NCBI GenBank assembly: GCA_951217055.1
Contig: OX578281.1
Location: 11,812,447-11,876,446 of the forward strand
DNA: 64,000 nucleotides
Source: Gerris lacustris
Taxonomy: Eukaryota; Arthropoda; Insecta; Hemiptera; Gerridae
Reading direction: 5' to 3'
Part shown: positions 46,258-57,728 of the stretch, in pieces
How positions within the stretch are numbered: the first letter of the stretch is position 1
Layout of the letters: every line of letters starts with the position of its first letter
The notes under the pieces: generated by a model
What the model was told of the DNA's origin: nothing
Seen by the model: only the letters and a program-made list of their open reading frames with translations
Database searches by the model: none
Position numbers and translations under genes: made by a program

Positions 46258-46455
46258 ATACTTCTAGGGGTAAGTTGGCATACTTCTAGGGGTAAGTTGG
46301 CATACTTCTAGGGGTAAGCTGGCATACTTCTAGGGGTAAGTTGGCATACTTCTAGGAGTAAGTTGGCATACTTCTAGGGGTAAGTTGACATACTTCTAGG
46401 GGTAAGCTGGCATACTTCTAGGGGTAAGCTGGCATACTTCTAGGGGTAAGTTGAC
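46257..46455 (+). repeat. 22-bp minisatellite, about 9 units
   Basis: CATACTTCTAGGGGTAAGTTGG units at 46257, 46279, 46301 and onward, with variants TAAGCTGG, TAGGAGTAAG and TTGACATAC. The unit equals the outer 22 bp of the palindrome arm. Confidence 0.9.
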
Positions 46456-47132
46456 ACAGTGTAATAGGGATAGACGTAAGTTGGTAGAACATAATAATAT
46501 TCATGAAAAAAAATATCCATTTAAACATGAGAGTATCTGACAATATGTAAAAAATGACAGTAGTGACTATATGTAAAAAATGACAGTAGTGACTATATGT
46601 AAGAAAATATATTTAATCTTTTATGATCCGAATTTAGGTCTTAAAGGCGTGGGGTAAGTTGGCAAGCCACATTGTCTTTGCTAACTAGCTTCACATAAAT
46701 TTTCAGAATAAGATGGCCAACTTGATGACCACACAATCCTACACACCAGAAATTAAAAATAATTAAACATGAAAGCAACTACAGTTAACCACTCTGTTCC
46801 AAACAGCCATTTGGACAACCTCAATTTATTCTGCTAAGTCACCAGATCAAAATAATAGTGTGGATAAATAGTTCCAGCCATTTGGCACACCTACAAGTAT
46901 ACTGCTAAGTCACCAAACCAAAAATACATTTGATAAAATAATCGAATTACATATAAGAAAAACAATAAAATGCGTGTCCTCTTACGTCAATGCTTACAAA
47001 CGAACACGATATGCATGGTGGACTATAACAAGCTCCTTCCGTTCCCTAAAAGATAGCGCATTCACTCTACAATGGTGACAAATAGAAGCAGTATGCCAAC
47101 ATACCCCTTATGCCAACTCCCGGTCCCCCCCT

Positions 47133-48083
47133 ATATTTTCTAGACGTGTGACTGTACTGATAAAAACACTCGGTGAAATTGACGATTCTTCCGTAATCTA
47201 ACGTCCCTACTTTTGTCTGGAGCAAAAAATGAAATGAGATAAAAAAATAAAGCCGTACTCATATAAAGAGGCATAAAAAAAGTGATAAAATATGTCTATA
47301 AATTCCATGAGGTCGTAAATTGTTCCTTTTAATTACAAAAAAGGATAACTAACGTAATGAATAACTAAACAAAAGGTTTTTTTTTGTAAATGTTGAACGA
47401 ACAATAAGCAACTTCCATCCTTTTGAAAGTTGACTGATATTTAAATTTTTGCCTCGTCTATGCGTAAGATGAAAAGCTTTGTTCTGGTTTATTATGGAAA
47501 GCGTGTGAAGCGTGAGCCAATATTTCTTTTTCCCATAACACGTTTGATTTATTCACCATCCACTCGACTGTGTTGAGTGTTAAGTGAGCGTTCAACCAAG
47601 AACACGAGCAGGCTACAAAATGTTATTGCCATGGAAACGTTAATGCCTTTAAAAAATTTTTATGGTTATTTCTCCTCCTACTACTATCTTTCTACGTTAC
47701 TTCGTTCTAGTACCATGGTTTTTTCAAGCTTTTCCTGTGATTTCCCGCTTTGTTTAATGTACCAATAGGACAAGAAAGTAAGAATAACCTTAGAAATTAG
47801 TAAGTTACTCATTTACTTGGTTACCAATCCTTTTCTTTACTTGATATAAGTAAATTATTACCGTGTAAATAACTATTATGTCAAATAATATTAAGTCTAA
47901 AGAACAAATCATAGTGGAAAAAGGTGTTAAGTTGGCAATTGTTTTAGTTATTTGTGCAACTAGTGCAGCAAAGTGACTTTGCTGCACTCGAGAGAAATAT
48001 TAAATACACGAGCCGCAGGCGAGGGCAGAAAGGATTTTACAGGTATTAAACAATAAGGATTTTCACTGAACTAGTACAAATAT
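47133..48083. other. Unannotated stretch with one hairpin
   Basis: No gene. 47961-47984 has TGCAGCAAAG/CTTTGCTGCA around TGA, a strong short hairpin. The frame at 47577-47768 is unsupported. Confidence 0.35.
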
Positions 48084-48553
48084 GTAAATTTGTTTATCTA
48101 CGATTGATACGAAGTATAAACATTGCATCTCTGTTTAGATGCGTAGAAAGTCATTCATTACGTACTTGTATTCATTGCTCATGCTCGTTTCATAATTCCT
48201 CTTTTTTCCGCCCTAGTGCCCTAGTGCGGTAAAAAAGGAGAATTCTTTACCTTGCTGTTTGTTTAATTAAAGTAACGGTTTATATCGAGTTTTTAGTGAA
48301 AATCAACGAGTGATTTAAGTGATTATGACAAAAATGAGGAGAATAATACACCTCTCGAAATAATTAATTCGCACAAAATACAACTAATGAATTAATGTCA
48401 TCTTTATCAAAAGAGAAATACGAACTTACATACAGGATGATGATTTTTTTTTTTTTTTTTTTGGTTTAACTGCCCTCGCTATCGCTCGGGTGCATACTCC
48501 ACACTCGCATGCAAAATGCTACTTTCCGCACTAGACGCGTAATGTACTATTAT
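48084..48553 (+). repeat. R4 repeat, plus strand copy
   Basis: TTTATCTACGATTGATACG start, the CGCCCTAGTGCCCTAGTGCGG hairpin centre, GACAAAAATGAGGAGAATAA, a poly-T run at 48446-48462 replacing the CAATCGTAGATAATG segment, then TCGGGTGCATACTCC and CACTAGACGCGTAATG. Confidence 0.65.
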
Positions 48554-48804
48554 ATCTTAGATGAATATTGGTGATTTTTTAATCACCTTGTTTCATAGAG
48601 TGCGCAATATATTGTCATATTGTACCTTAATGGTACACTGTTTTTTGGAGACCTCTCTCAAAAAAAAAAAAAAAAAAAAATTCAGTCTGAACTTTTATTT
48701 GTCCAAAAATTTCAAACATTTTCATTTTCTTTAGTTTACGCTACTATCCCTTTTATGAAAAACTTTAATAAGGCAAGATTTTAAATCTGAGAAATTTTTT
48801 TATT
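48554..48804. other. Unannotated spacer with poly-A tract
   Basis: Poly-A of about 21 at 48660-48680; nothing else. Confidence 0.3.
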
Positions 48805-49432
48805 AAATTATGTAAATATAGGAATAATAAAATTGTTTTTTTAAGATGACCTCCCTGTAGACGCTCCCATATGTAACATATTATTATGTAAATATAGGAA
48901 TAATAAAATTGTCTTTTTAAGATGACCTCCCTGTAGACGCTCCCATATGTAACATATTATTATGTAAATATAGGAATAATAAAATTGTCTTTTTAAGATG
49001 ACCTCCCTGTAGACGCTCCCATATGTAACATATTATTATGTAAATATAGGAATAATAAAATTGTCTTTTTAAGATGACCTCCCTGTAGACGCTCCCATAT
49101 GTAACATATTATTATGTAAATATAGGAATAATAAAATTGTCTTTTTAAGATGACCTCCCTGTAGACGCTCCCATATGTAACATATTATTATGTAAATATA
49201 GGAATAATAAAATTGTCTTTTTAAGATGACCTCCCTGTAGACGCTCCCATATGTAACATATTATTATGTAAATATAGGAATAATAAAATTGTCTTTTTAA
49301 GATAACCTCCATAGACGCTCCCATATGTAACATATTATACTATGTAAATATAGGAATAATAAAATTGTCTTTTTAAGATAACCTCCATAGACGCTCCCAT
49401 ATGTAACATATTATATTATGTAAATATATTTT
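48805..49432 (+). repeat. 76-bp tandem array, about 8 units
   Basis: Unit landmarks TATGTAAATATAGGAATAAT, TTTTTAAGATGACCTCC and GACGCTCCCATATGTAACAT. GATGACCTCC falls at 48845, 48921, 48997 and onward. The first six units are almost identical; the last two share GATAACCTCCATAGACG, so the array has an older right edge. Confidence 0.9.
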
Positions 49433-50537
49433 TTATTTTTACAATTTTATCTACTTTTAGACGGGTGAAAATACTGTCAATATTTGAATTTTAGTTGTCC
49501 CTTATATAAAAACAAATGTTTAAATGCAGAAAAAATTATTAATAAAATTAAATTTAGACTTTTTTTAAAAATAACTTTTTAAGCATTCTGACAATTTAAT
49601 TTAATTTATTTAGATTAAATAAAAACTTTTTTTTATACGTTTAAATTTTGTTTTTCCCCACAAAAACTTAAAAGTCAAATCAGTCAAGTATAAAATAAAA
49701 GTACCTACTCCGGGTTCTTTATGTTGAATGTTTAGGTATTAATCAAGGATCGTTTAAAGTTTAAAGAACGTTTTACTGCCGCAATTCTAGTGTAATTAGT
49801 GTACTGTTCTTTACCCTCTTTTTCTAATATTATACAATATTTTAATGAAGTCGTGGTTTTTAAAAAACGTGATTACAATTGTGAACCACAAAAATGTTAA
49901 CAGCAAACCTTTTTTCCCTTTTTTGGTCTGTTTAAGGCCTTTTCAATGAATCATTCAGCTGTTGCTCCCTCCCCCTCCACTGCTTCTCCCCCCTCTCCTC
50001 CTGCTCCCCCTTCTCCTCCTGCTCCCCCCTCTCCTCCTCCCCCTACCCCCTCCTTTATTCACTGAATGTAATAATTCAACCTGAGACCTTTCTTCAAATT
50101 TACGAGGTTCCTTTATACCTTTGGACTGCCTAATTCAATTTTAATGCTTACCTACTTATCGCAACCAGTTAAATTATCCTATTCAATCTACGAATTGAAC
50201 GCTTTTATCATCTTTAATTTCTTATATAATCTTAAATAGTCTTTAATATTGTATTAATCCAAGTATCGTTAAGCAGTATTACTATATAGCAGTAGTACTT
50301 ATAATTTTCTTTTTTTTTCTTTTAATACTAACAATTTAAATTTGTTTGATGACACGCGTAAACACCCACCATACTTAAGTATTTTTTATTTTATTTTTCC
50401 TCACTAACTAACCCTTAAGTGAGGGACTTCATTTCTACCAGCTTCCAATTATTTTAATTACAAGATTTCTCGAACTCTCATTATTATAGTAATAATTAAA
50501 TGTATCAATACATTATTGATCTAGCCTCTTCTTCTAT
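49433..50537. other. Unannotated stretch
   Basis: AT-rich except a CTCCCCCTCTCC-type pyrimidine tract at 49965-50052 with repeated CTCCTGCTCCCCC. No gene. Confidence 0.35.
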
Positions 50538-50643
50538 AGGCCCCCACACAAAATGTTTGCGCAAATATAATGTTTGACATGTATGGTCTAAATTTGCCCG
50601 ACATCAGATTTGCTCAAAATGTTTGATCGTGTATGGGGGCCTT
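50538..50643. mobile_element. MITE with AGGCCCCCA(T/C)ACA ends, inserted in the array
   Basis: AGGCCCCCACACAAAATG on the left, GTATGGGGGCCTT on the right. The interior GTTTGCGCAAA and GACATCAGATTTG match the MITE at 53653-53806. The text on either side (CTCTTCTTCTA and GAATCTGTGCAGATATG) is parts of one 87-bp array unit, so the MITE landed in the first unit. Confidence 0.65.
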
Positions 50644-51360
50644 AAGCCGAATCTGTGCAGATATGCTTTATTCTTACCATGTTGTGACTCTGCTAGACCA
50701 CGACCACAATCACATCTATCCTCTTCTTCTAGGCCTAATCTGTGCAGATATGCTTTATTCTTACCATGTTGTGACTCTGCTAGACCACGACCACAATCAC
50801 ATCTATCCTCTTCTTCTAGGCCTAATCTGTGCAGATATGCTTTATTCTTACCATGTTGTGACTCTGCTAGACCACGACCACAATCACATCTATCCTCTTC
50901 TTCTAGGCCTAATCTGTGCAGATATGCTTTATTCTTACCATGTTGTGACTCTGCTAGACCACGACCACAAACACATCTATCCTCTTCTTCTAGGCCTAAT
51001 CTGTGCAGATATGCTTTATTCTTACCATGTTGTGACTCTGCTAGACTACGTCCACAATCACATCTATCCTCTTCTTCTAGGCCTAATCTGTGCAGATATG
51101 CTTTATTCTTACCATGTTGTGACTCTGCTAGACCACGACCACAATCACATCTATCCTCTTCTTCTAGGCCTAATCTGTGCAGATATGCTTTATTCTTACC
51201 ATGTTGTGACTCTGCTAGACCACGACCACAATCACATCTATCCTCTTCTTCTAGGCCTAATCGCAGATATGCTTTATTCTTACCATGTTGTGACTCTGCT
51301 AGACCACGACCACAATCACATCTATCCTCTTTTTCTAGGCCTAATCTGTGCAGATATGTA
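50644..51360 (+). repeat. 87-bp tandem array, about 8 units
   Basis: CTGTGCAGATATGC starts at 50653, 50740, 50827 and onward, an exact 87-bp period with one 3-bp deletion near 51260. Because 87 is 29 codons and no unit carries a stop in two frames, two overlapping open frames of about 250 codons arise (repeats NLCRYALFLPCCDSARPRPQ and CADMLYSYHVVTLLDHDHNH). There is no start context, no codon bias and no known domain, so it is treated as non-coding. Confidence 0.85.
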
Positions 51361-52771
51361 TATTTACCATGATAAGGTGCGTTGTTTTGTAAGTAATAGG
51401 ATAGTTTGTTTGTAATCTGGATTCTATTGATGGAAGCAATTTTTTGTATGATATTGTCTGTCCGTTACCACATACCCATGGGTGTATAACTACATTTTTT
51501 TTTGAGAATGAATAAACATGACCTCTTTAATTAAACAGTATTCAATTTCCAGTGGGGTCAGGTCACAATAATTCAATAGAACGGTTTCAATAACATTTTT
51601 AAATTTAAAATAAATAAGATATTTTAAAACTTTTTGTTTAAGTTATTTCGGGCTGATATTTAATTTCCAAAAGTTACTTTAACTGAGTTATCCATCGTTT
51701 AGACAATGGAAGTTTACAAAATTAGTTTAAACACCCACATTTATAAATATAGGTATATTACTTGAAGCATTCGTTTATTAATTTAAATTCGTTTACTTTC
51801 AGACGTTCTTGAAAGTATATTAAAATATTAATAAAACACCCTGAAGGCATGAGGTATAAGGATGTATATACAAACGTATATGGAATAATATAATTATACA
51901 CTTCAGATTAAATTATTTGAGAATTAGTAATAAAAACGTGATTAAACTAAAGAATATTAACGTAGGAATAGTTTAAATTTATTCGTTCATTTGATCCAAC
52001 ACTTAAGCGAAGGTTTCTATCTTGTTTGGTACGAAGTAAGCAGGCTTCTTAGTTTTATGAAGCATTAAGTCTTTTACTCTCGAAGTTCGCTTGTTCACTT
52101 CGTAACTTTAAACTTCCTCACTCTCTTCACAAGGCAGCGTTTCGGAGTAATTACGCCCGAGTTTTTTTACGGTCCACAAGTCTCATCCCCTCCTTCTTTT
52201 TCTCAACGACTATAAATAACTTTCTTTTTCCTACTTCAATTTCCCCAACGTCGAGGAAAAACTCCTTAGAACGGGAGGAAAGGTGGAAGGAGGTGTAATT
52301 AAGAACTGTCCATAAATACTAATTAGTACTGGAACCCCAGAAAAAAAAAATTAAAAGAAAAGAGAGGATAAGAAGAAGAAGAAAAAAATTAAGAAAGCCA
52401 TCCTTAAAAGAAAAGGACGAAATTAGGGGGAGACAAACAAGAAAATATTATTTGTAGAAGAGTTTAAGAAGTCTTCTATTCTTCAAAAAGAAGACAAGTT
52501 TGAATTGTTTTACGTGATGAGAAGAGATAAACTTTCAAAATACGAAAAAAACAACATTTATATGCTAAGGAATTCAAAAAGAAGTTCTGGCCCTTGTTGT
52601 TTTGACGTTTAATTAAGTCGACGCTTTGAATGGACATAAAAAATTATAATATATTTTGTTTGTTTTTCTTTGAAAAACAACTTGGAATAATAATTGTCGA
52701 CCGAGTTTAGAGAGGTTTATCTTTCAAATCTAGACTGGACCGTAAATCATTTCGTCTGTCTGTCTGTAATT
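51361..52771. other. Unannotated stretch
   Basis: AT-rich to 52000, then a purine-rich block at 52320-52500 (GAAAAGAGAGGATAAGAAG). A GTCTGTCTGTCTG run lies at 52756. No gene. Confidence 0.35.
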
Positions 52772-53345
52772 ATGTTTATCTACGATTGATACGGAATATA
52801 AACATTATATCTCTGTTTAGATGCGTGGAAAGTGATTCTTTTCGTAGCTGTATTCATTGCGCATGCGCGTTTCATAATCGTGCGATAAGATGAGGAATTC
52901 CTTTTTTTCCGCCCTAGAGCAGAAAGAAAGAGGAATTCTTCACCTTAAAGCACGATTAGCGAGTTTGTTTACAACCTAATTTTCTATTTGTTTAATTAAA
53001 GTTACTTTTTATATCGAGTTTTTAGTGAAAAACAATAAGTGATTTAAGTGATTATGACGAAAATGAGGAGAATAATACGCCTCCTGAAATAATTAATTCA
53101 ATGAATTAATGTCATCTTAATCAAAAGAGAAATACGAACTTACATACAGGAAGTAAAGTACATTTTGTTCTGTATTTATCATTAAAATCCACAATCGTAG
53201 ATAATGTGCGGTACGCAACTCATGCGAAAACTGCATTTTGCTTTGCTCGTGTGGTTTTACTACCCTCGCTGTCACTCGGGTGCAAACTCCACACTCGCAT
53301 GCAAAATTATACTTTCTGCACTAGACGTGTAATGTTCTATTGTTA
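52772..53345 (+). repeat. R4 repeat, most complete plus-strand copy
   Basis: TTTATCTACGATTGATACGG start, centre GGAATTCC...CCGCCCTAGAGC, inverse AATCGTAGATAATGTGCG at about 53200, CCCTCGCTGTCACTCGGGTG and end CTAGACGTGTAATG. About 574 bp. The flanking junctions could not be fixed by comparison. Confidence 0.65.
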
Positions 53346-53652
53346 CGCAGTCTCAATGATATAAGACTTTGCTGCGGTGGTGTAACATGGCCTAGAGTTG
53401 CCATGGACAGGATGGAATGGAGAAAAATGGGAGTGATTTACTGGGAAGTGTGGTTACATCAGGAGTAAGAAGATAATAGGTAACATCATATTATAATGAT
53501 GAATTATTATATATCTTGAATTAGAATCAATTATCAATTATCATTGTTAATATTTCTTAATATAGAACTGTTTTTAAATTGTTAAAATTAAATTACTTTA
53601 TTTGTGTTGTTGTTGTGGGAGATTAGTTGTGAATATTTATAGGGACAGCTAT
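53346..53652. other. Unannotated stretch
   Basis: GGATGGAATGGAGAAAAATGGG at about 53411 is unlike its surroundings; no partner seen. Confidence 0.3.
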
Positions 53653-53806
53653 AAAGGCCCCCATACACGATCAAACATTTTGCGCAAACCTGATGTCGGG
53701 CAAATTTAGACCATACACGTCAAACCTCATGTTTGCGCAAACATCAAACAGCCCCATACATGGTCAAAATGTTTGCGCAAACATTTTGACCATGTATGGG
53801 GGCCTT
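53653..53806. mobile_element. MITE with AGGCCCCCATACA ends, full copy
   Basis: AAGGCCCCCATACACGATC at the left, CATGTATGGGGGCCTT at the right, with GTTTGCGCAAAC hairpin words in three places. TTAA lies at the right junction and ATAA at the left, so a TTAA-type target is possible but imperfect. Confidence 0.7.
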
Positions 53807-54151
53807 AAGAGTATATTAATTAAATTTAGAGAATTCATTTATTTATTTATATGTATAGTTTATTAGTAATTAATTATTTGTTTAAAATGTTTATGATAGC
53901 ATGCCGATCACTGTTTACTGTATTAATTAAAAATATAAATTATGCGGGCCATACCCATAGCCTTAAAGGCTGCCACAGCTCTGGCTGATTTAAATGCCAA
54001 ACCTGCTATATATATATTATGTAAAAATATTGTATACTTATTATTAACCTGCATTTAATTAATAGTATTCATTTTTTTTTGGAGTCACGACCAAACATGT
54101 TGGTCAATTTTCTTCTAATTTAGCATTATGTTCCTTCAAGTCATTAAAGTC
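53807..54151. other. Unannotated stretch
   Basis: 53945-54000 (CCTTAAAGGCTGCCACAGCT) resembles LINE 3' untranslated text such as that at about 56255, but no LINE body is attached. Confidence 0.3.
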
Positions 54152-54159
54152 ATGCATTA

Positions 54160-54497
54160 AGGGTAAATATGTTGTATTTGACCCACTTTGTCTAAATAAC
54201 AATTACGTGTATGTCTTAATGTGGTAAATATGTTGTATCTGACCCACTTTGTCTAAATAACAATTACGTGTATGTCTTAATGTGGTAAATATGTTGTATC
54301 TGACCCACTTTGTCTAAATAACAATTACGATAAAGGGATATTTAGTCTAATGTTCATTGGGACTAAAGAATATCACACTTTTGTATAAAATAGTGTGATA
54401 TTCCTTTGTCCTAATGTACATTAGACTAAATATCTCTTTATCGTAATAGTTATTTAGACAAAGTGGGTCAGATACAACATATTTACCACATTAAGTG
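54160..54497. mobile_element. MITE with tandemly grown left end
   Basis: The left half repeats GTAAATATGTTGTATTTGAC plus CCACTTTGTCTAAATAACA three times at 61-bp steps (54163, 54224, 54285). The right end carries one inverted copy to 54496. The core GGGATATTTAGTCTAATGT and its inverse flank ATCACACTTTTGTAT. ATGCATTA at 54152-54159 and 54498-54505 may be an 8-bp target duplication, which would suit hAT. Confidence 0.65.
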
Positions 54498-54882
54498 ATG
54501 CATTATGTTAATTTAAAAAAAACAAAAAAACTTAAAACAGATTTGATGGTTACCGATGGCGCAAATGCCGATGGTTGACGAAAAAAAATCTAAACTTTCA
54601 ATAATACGTAATACCTTAATATAGGTTTAACTTAGCCTTTTACCGGGGAGGGGGGGGGGGGAGTAGTTTTCCATGCTGACAAGTTAAAGAAAGCAAGACA
54701 AAACTGGTATTTTGGGTCTTATATAAAAGTATACCGAGTGAGAATCGAGGTCTAATGATTACAGAACTACTAGTCATAAATGTTGTGCATTACTTTCATT
54801 ACTTCACATAAATATCATTATTAATTGCACTTCTCCATATTTTGTATAGAGAAGCAGCTGATTTCCACTTTAGTTTAGAACA
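54498..54882. other. Unannotated stretch with poly-G
   Basis: A G-run of about 13 at 54649-54661. Nothing else seen. Confidence 0.3.
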
Positions 54883-55197
54883 TTTATTCAATTTTATGCT
54901 AATTATAATTATGTAATCAACAAAGTTTTAGATAAAAGACTAGAACGTTAAACTTTCAGCCTGTCCTGATTAAATTTACATAATAATATAACAATCTTAG
55001 GTTTTCTGAGCAGGTAGCCCAATACAGCAGCAAGTAGCATACAGGGTTGCTGTCGTAGCATACAGTATTTGTAAACATTTAGTTAAATTGGTCAACACTT
55101 ATTTTTAGAAAATGTAAAAAAATAGATTCTTTGTTGAATACCTTTTGATATTGACTTACCAATTACAGAGTTGAAAAGAAGTTAAGCACTATGATTG
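54883..55197 (+). repeat. 315-bp direct repeat, left copy
   Basis: From TTTATTCAATTTTATGCTAA to AGCACTATGATTG. It is repeated at the same length at 56388-56702 with one visible difference (CTGTCGTAGC against CTGTAGTAGC). The two copies exactly bracket the RTE-like insertion. Confidence 0.85.
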
Positions 55198-56387
55198 AAA
55201 GTGAATCAATATAATGGCTAATGAGCTAACGTCAGAAGCAAGAAAAGTAGGGCTAAACATCAATAAAGAAAAAACAAAAATAGTTACCATTAATAAAAAA
55301 GAAGAAGAAACGAATATAGTAATTGATGGAGTCAAGATAGAAGAGGTAGATAAATTTATATACTTAGGACAGCAGATATCAAAAGATGGAACTATAGACA
55401 AGGAAATTAAGAGAAGGATAGGACTGAGTTGGATGGCCTACAACAGATTTAGGAAATTATTCAGATCGGACGTAGACATCGGTGCATAGAAAAAGTTGTG
55501 GGAAAGTGTAGTGAGGCCGGTGTTAATCTACGGCTGTAAGACTTGGAGCCTGACCAAGAAGAATGTGGAAAGACTACGGGTGACTGTAAGGCAAATGGAA
55601 AGGAGCATGTTGAAAGTAGGGAGAAGAGAGAAGAAAAGAAATCAATGGGTGAGGAGTAGAACAGGTTTTGAGGATATAGGAAAAGTAGTGAGTGAGAGGA
55701 AATGGAAATGGGCAGGGCACCTAGTAAGATGTAAAGATGATAGATGGTCAAAAGAAGTAATAGAGTGGACTCCTTGGGAATATAAGAGAAAGAAAGGAAG
55801 ACCGAGGACTAGATGGGACCAAGATATGAGGAAATGCTGCGGCGGTGTGGTTTGGAGAAGAGTAGCCCTAGACAGAGCAGAATGGAAAAGGATGACACAC
55901 GTATATAGTGACGTCTGGCTTCACAATTAGAGCAAAATATACCACGAGAAAAAATTTTAATAAAGAATTAAATTCGATATTTAATGAATTAAAATATCAA
56001 AATAAATTAAAATTAATAATAATATGATAGTTTTATAAATAGTTATTTTTAAAGTTTATGTTATAATGGCATGTTTATAAATTGAGTTTATATTATTTTT
56101 TTATCTTACAATATTTTATATGTTTATTTATGTTATCAAAATGTCCATGTTGAGTTATATATTATATAAGAAAAAAATGTACCTTAATATATAGGAATAA
56201 GTTAAATTGAACAATGTCTCGGTTACGTTCAATCGAGAAATAATGACCCATTGGTCATCCACGGCTATGGCCGATTTCTATGTTAGTATAACAAAAAAAG
56301 AAGAAAAAAAACAAAAAAAAAACAAAAAAAAAACATTGTAAACCCTGTAAACAATACTAACATTGAATAAATGGTTTCTTTCTTTCT
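55198..56387 (+). mobile_element. 5'-truncated RTE-like LINE
   Basis: 1.19 kb: a reverse-transcriptase C-terminal region (55214-55930), then an AT-rich 3' untranslated region with CCACGGCTATGGCCGATTTC, an A-rich stretch at 56289-56334 and the end GAATAAATGGTTTCTTTC plus CTTT repeats instead of poly-A. A short-microsatellite tail is typical of RTE-clade elements. The endonuclease and the catalytic RT domain are missing. Confidence 0.75.
55214..55930 (+). pseudogene. RTE-like reverse transcriptase C-terminus, one in-frame stop
   Basis: 239 codons in a single frame interrupted by one TAG at 55487-55489. Before it: LTSEARKVGLNINKEKTKIV and YLGQQISKDGTIDKEIKRRI, the post-palm N-KTK and YLG blocks. 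After it: VVRPVLIYGCKTWSLTKKN, KWKWAGHLVRCKDDRW and KGRPRTRWDQDM, the standard C-terminal signature of RTE/BovB-like polymerases. The YADD catalytic box is upstream of the truncation and absent. It cannot act alone. Confidence 0.8.
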
Positions 56388-56702
56388 TTTATTCAATTTT
56401 ATGCTAATTATAATTATGTAATCAACAAAGTTTTAGATAAAAGACTAGAACGTTAAACTTTCAGCCTGTCCTGATTAAATTTACATAATAATATAACAAT
56501 CTTAGGTTTTCTGAGCAGGTAGCCCAATACAGCAGCAAGTAGCATACAGGGTTGCTGTAGTAGCATACAGTATTTGTAAACATTTAGTTAAATTGGTCAA
56601 CACTTATTTTTAGAAAATGTAAAAAAATAGATTCTTTGTTGAATACCTTTTGATATTGACTTACCAATTACAGAGTTGAAAAGAAGTTAAGCACTATGAT
56701 TG
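56388..56702 (+). repeat. 315-bp direct repeat, right copy
   Basis: The partner of 54883-55197. It starts directly after the LINE's CTTT tail. If it is a target duplication it is far longer than the 7-20 bp usual for LINEs. Confidence 0.85.
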
Positions 56703-57728
56703 CAAAAACAAGTTTATGAATGCAGGTGGTAGAAGTTACGGTCCATTCATGGTTTAAATGCTTTTGTAGTTTAGCAGGGTTTCACGGTTAAGAGGTATCA
56801 AGCCCTTAGGCTCACAGTTTAGGGTCAACTTTCTGAAGGTATATAAGGGAGTTTTAACAGGATACCGGGGGAGGGGGGGGGGGGGGGGTCCGGTAGCTGC
56901 ATTATAAGCTCTTGCCGGCTTCCAACAATAATTAATGGAGAGGCATCGATCCCTGCAGACCTGCCCGCTTTTTAGAGCCCTCAGCCAAATTCAATTAGAC
57001 CCGACATGCCACTGAAAGATGGAATTCATAAAAACACCATTTCTCTTCAGTTCGGGGAGAGAGTGGCGTTTTTCCCCTCGGCACCCCCTTCCTACCTATC
57101 AAACTTTCAGTTTTAAAACACACTTTCCACCTCCTGCCCCCCTTCGAGCCCCGCCATTTCAATAATAAATTGATTAATTGTGAATCGATGGTTGCGGGAC
57201 GGACGGGCCATAGAAGGGACTATTCCAACCCGATATAAGGACCCTTTCCCTTCCTTTAAGATTAATTGAACGAATAAATATTTATCGAGTATTTTCCCCC
57301 GGTGGAGAATTTGTGGAGAATTTTCCTCGGTTTCTTGATACGGCACAAATAAATTGATTAATAATTCTCTGCTTGTGGGTAGAAAGGCTTAAATACCGCC
57401 CGGAAGAACCTTATTCCTCCCCCGTCTATTTTATTTAATAGACGCAATAAATTTAACCCTCCTTCTAGTCACTTACAACGAGCCGAGAAAAACCCAATCG
57501 ACCTTCTTAGGCTGGTGGGTGAATTTTTCAAAAAACCGCCATCCGAGCCGGTAATGCCTTCTGAGCTCTTTTATTAACTCGGAAATATGTGGCTTGAATA
57601 TTGAACGCACCGGTAAAGTAGAAGATAATCCCTAAAGAGGTTTAAAAAAAAATCTATTAACATTTTTTCTAAATTCTGAACATATTTCATAGTAATATTC
57701 TTATTCAAATTTTCAATAATGGCCTCAT
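56703..57728. other. Unannotated stretch, possibly single-copy
   Basis: 56865-56896 carries a long G-run. 56900-57600 is closer to balanced composition (CCCTCGGCACCCCC, GGACGGACGGGCC) and has no repeat partner in the window. No open frame with a known domain. It could be conserved host non-coding DNA. Confidence 0.35.

Larger units (their letters stand above)
45891..47132. mobile_element. 1.2-kb element with GGxxxGACCG...GTTGGCATA ends and internal array
   Basis: The left GGAGAGACCGAGGTTAGTTGG and the right end, read inward, GGGGGGACCGGGAGTTGGC share GACCG and AGTTGGCATA. The word TAAGTTGGCA occurs throughout, including a 22-bp array and a 76-bp palindrome. It is non-coding. Its terminal word (AGTTGGCA) is the same as its array word, so the array was probably grown from the terminal repeat. 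Confidence 0.55.

Noticed and set aside
50623..51415. Two overlapping frames of 249 and 260 codons as a repeat-protein gene
   Set aside because: They exist because the 87-bp unit is a multiple of three and lacks stops in two frames; there is no known domain, signal peptide or start context, and both frames cannot be selected at once without evidence.
54883..56702. The 315-bp repeats as LTRs of an element containing the RT
   Set aside because: The enclosed RT is of LINE type with a CTTT tail; the repeats lack LTR end features and their edges coincide with the LINE's own ends.
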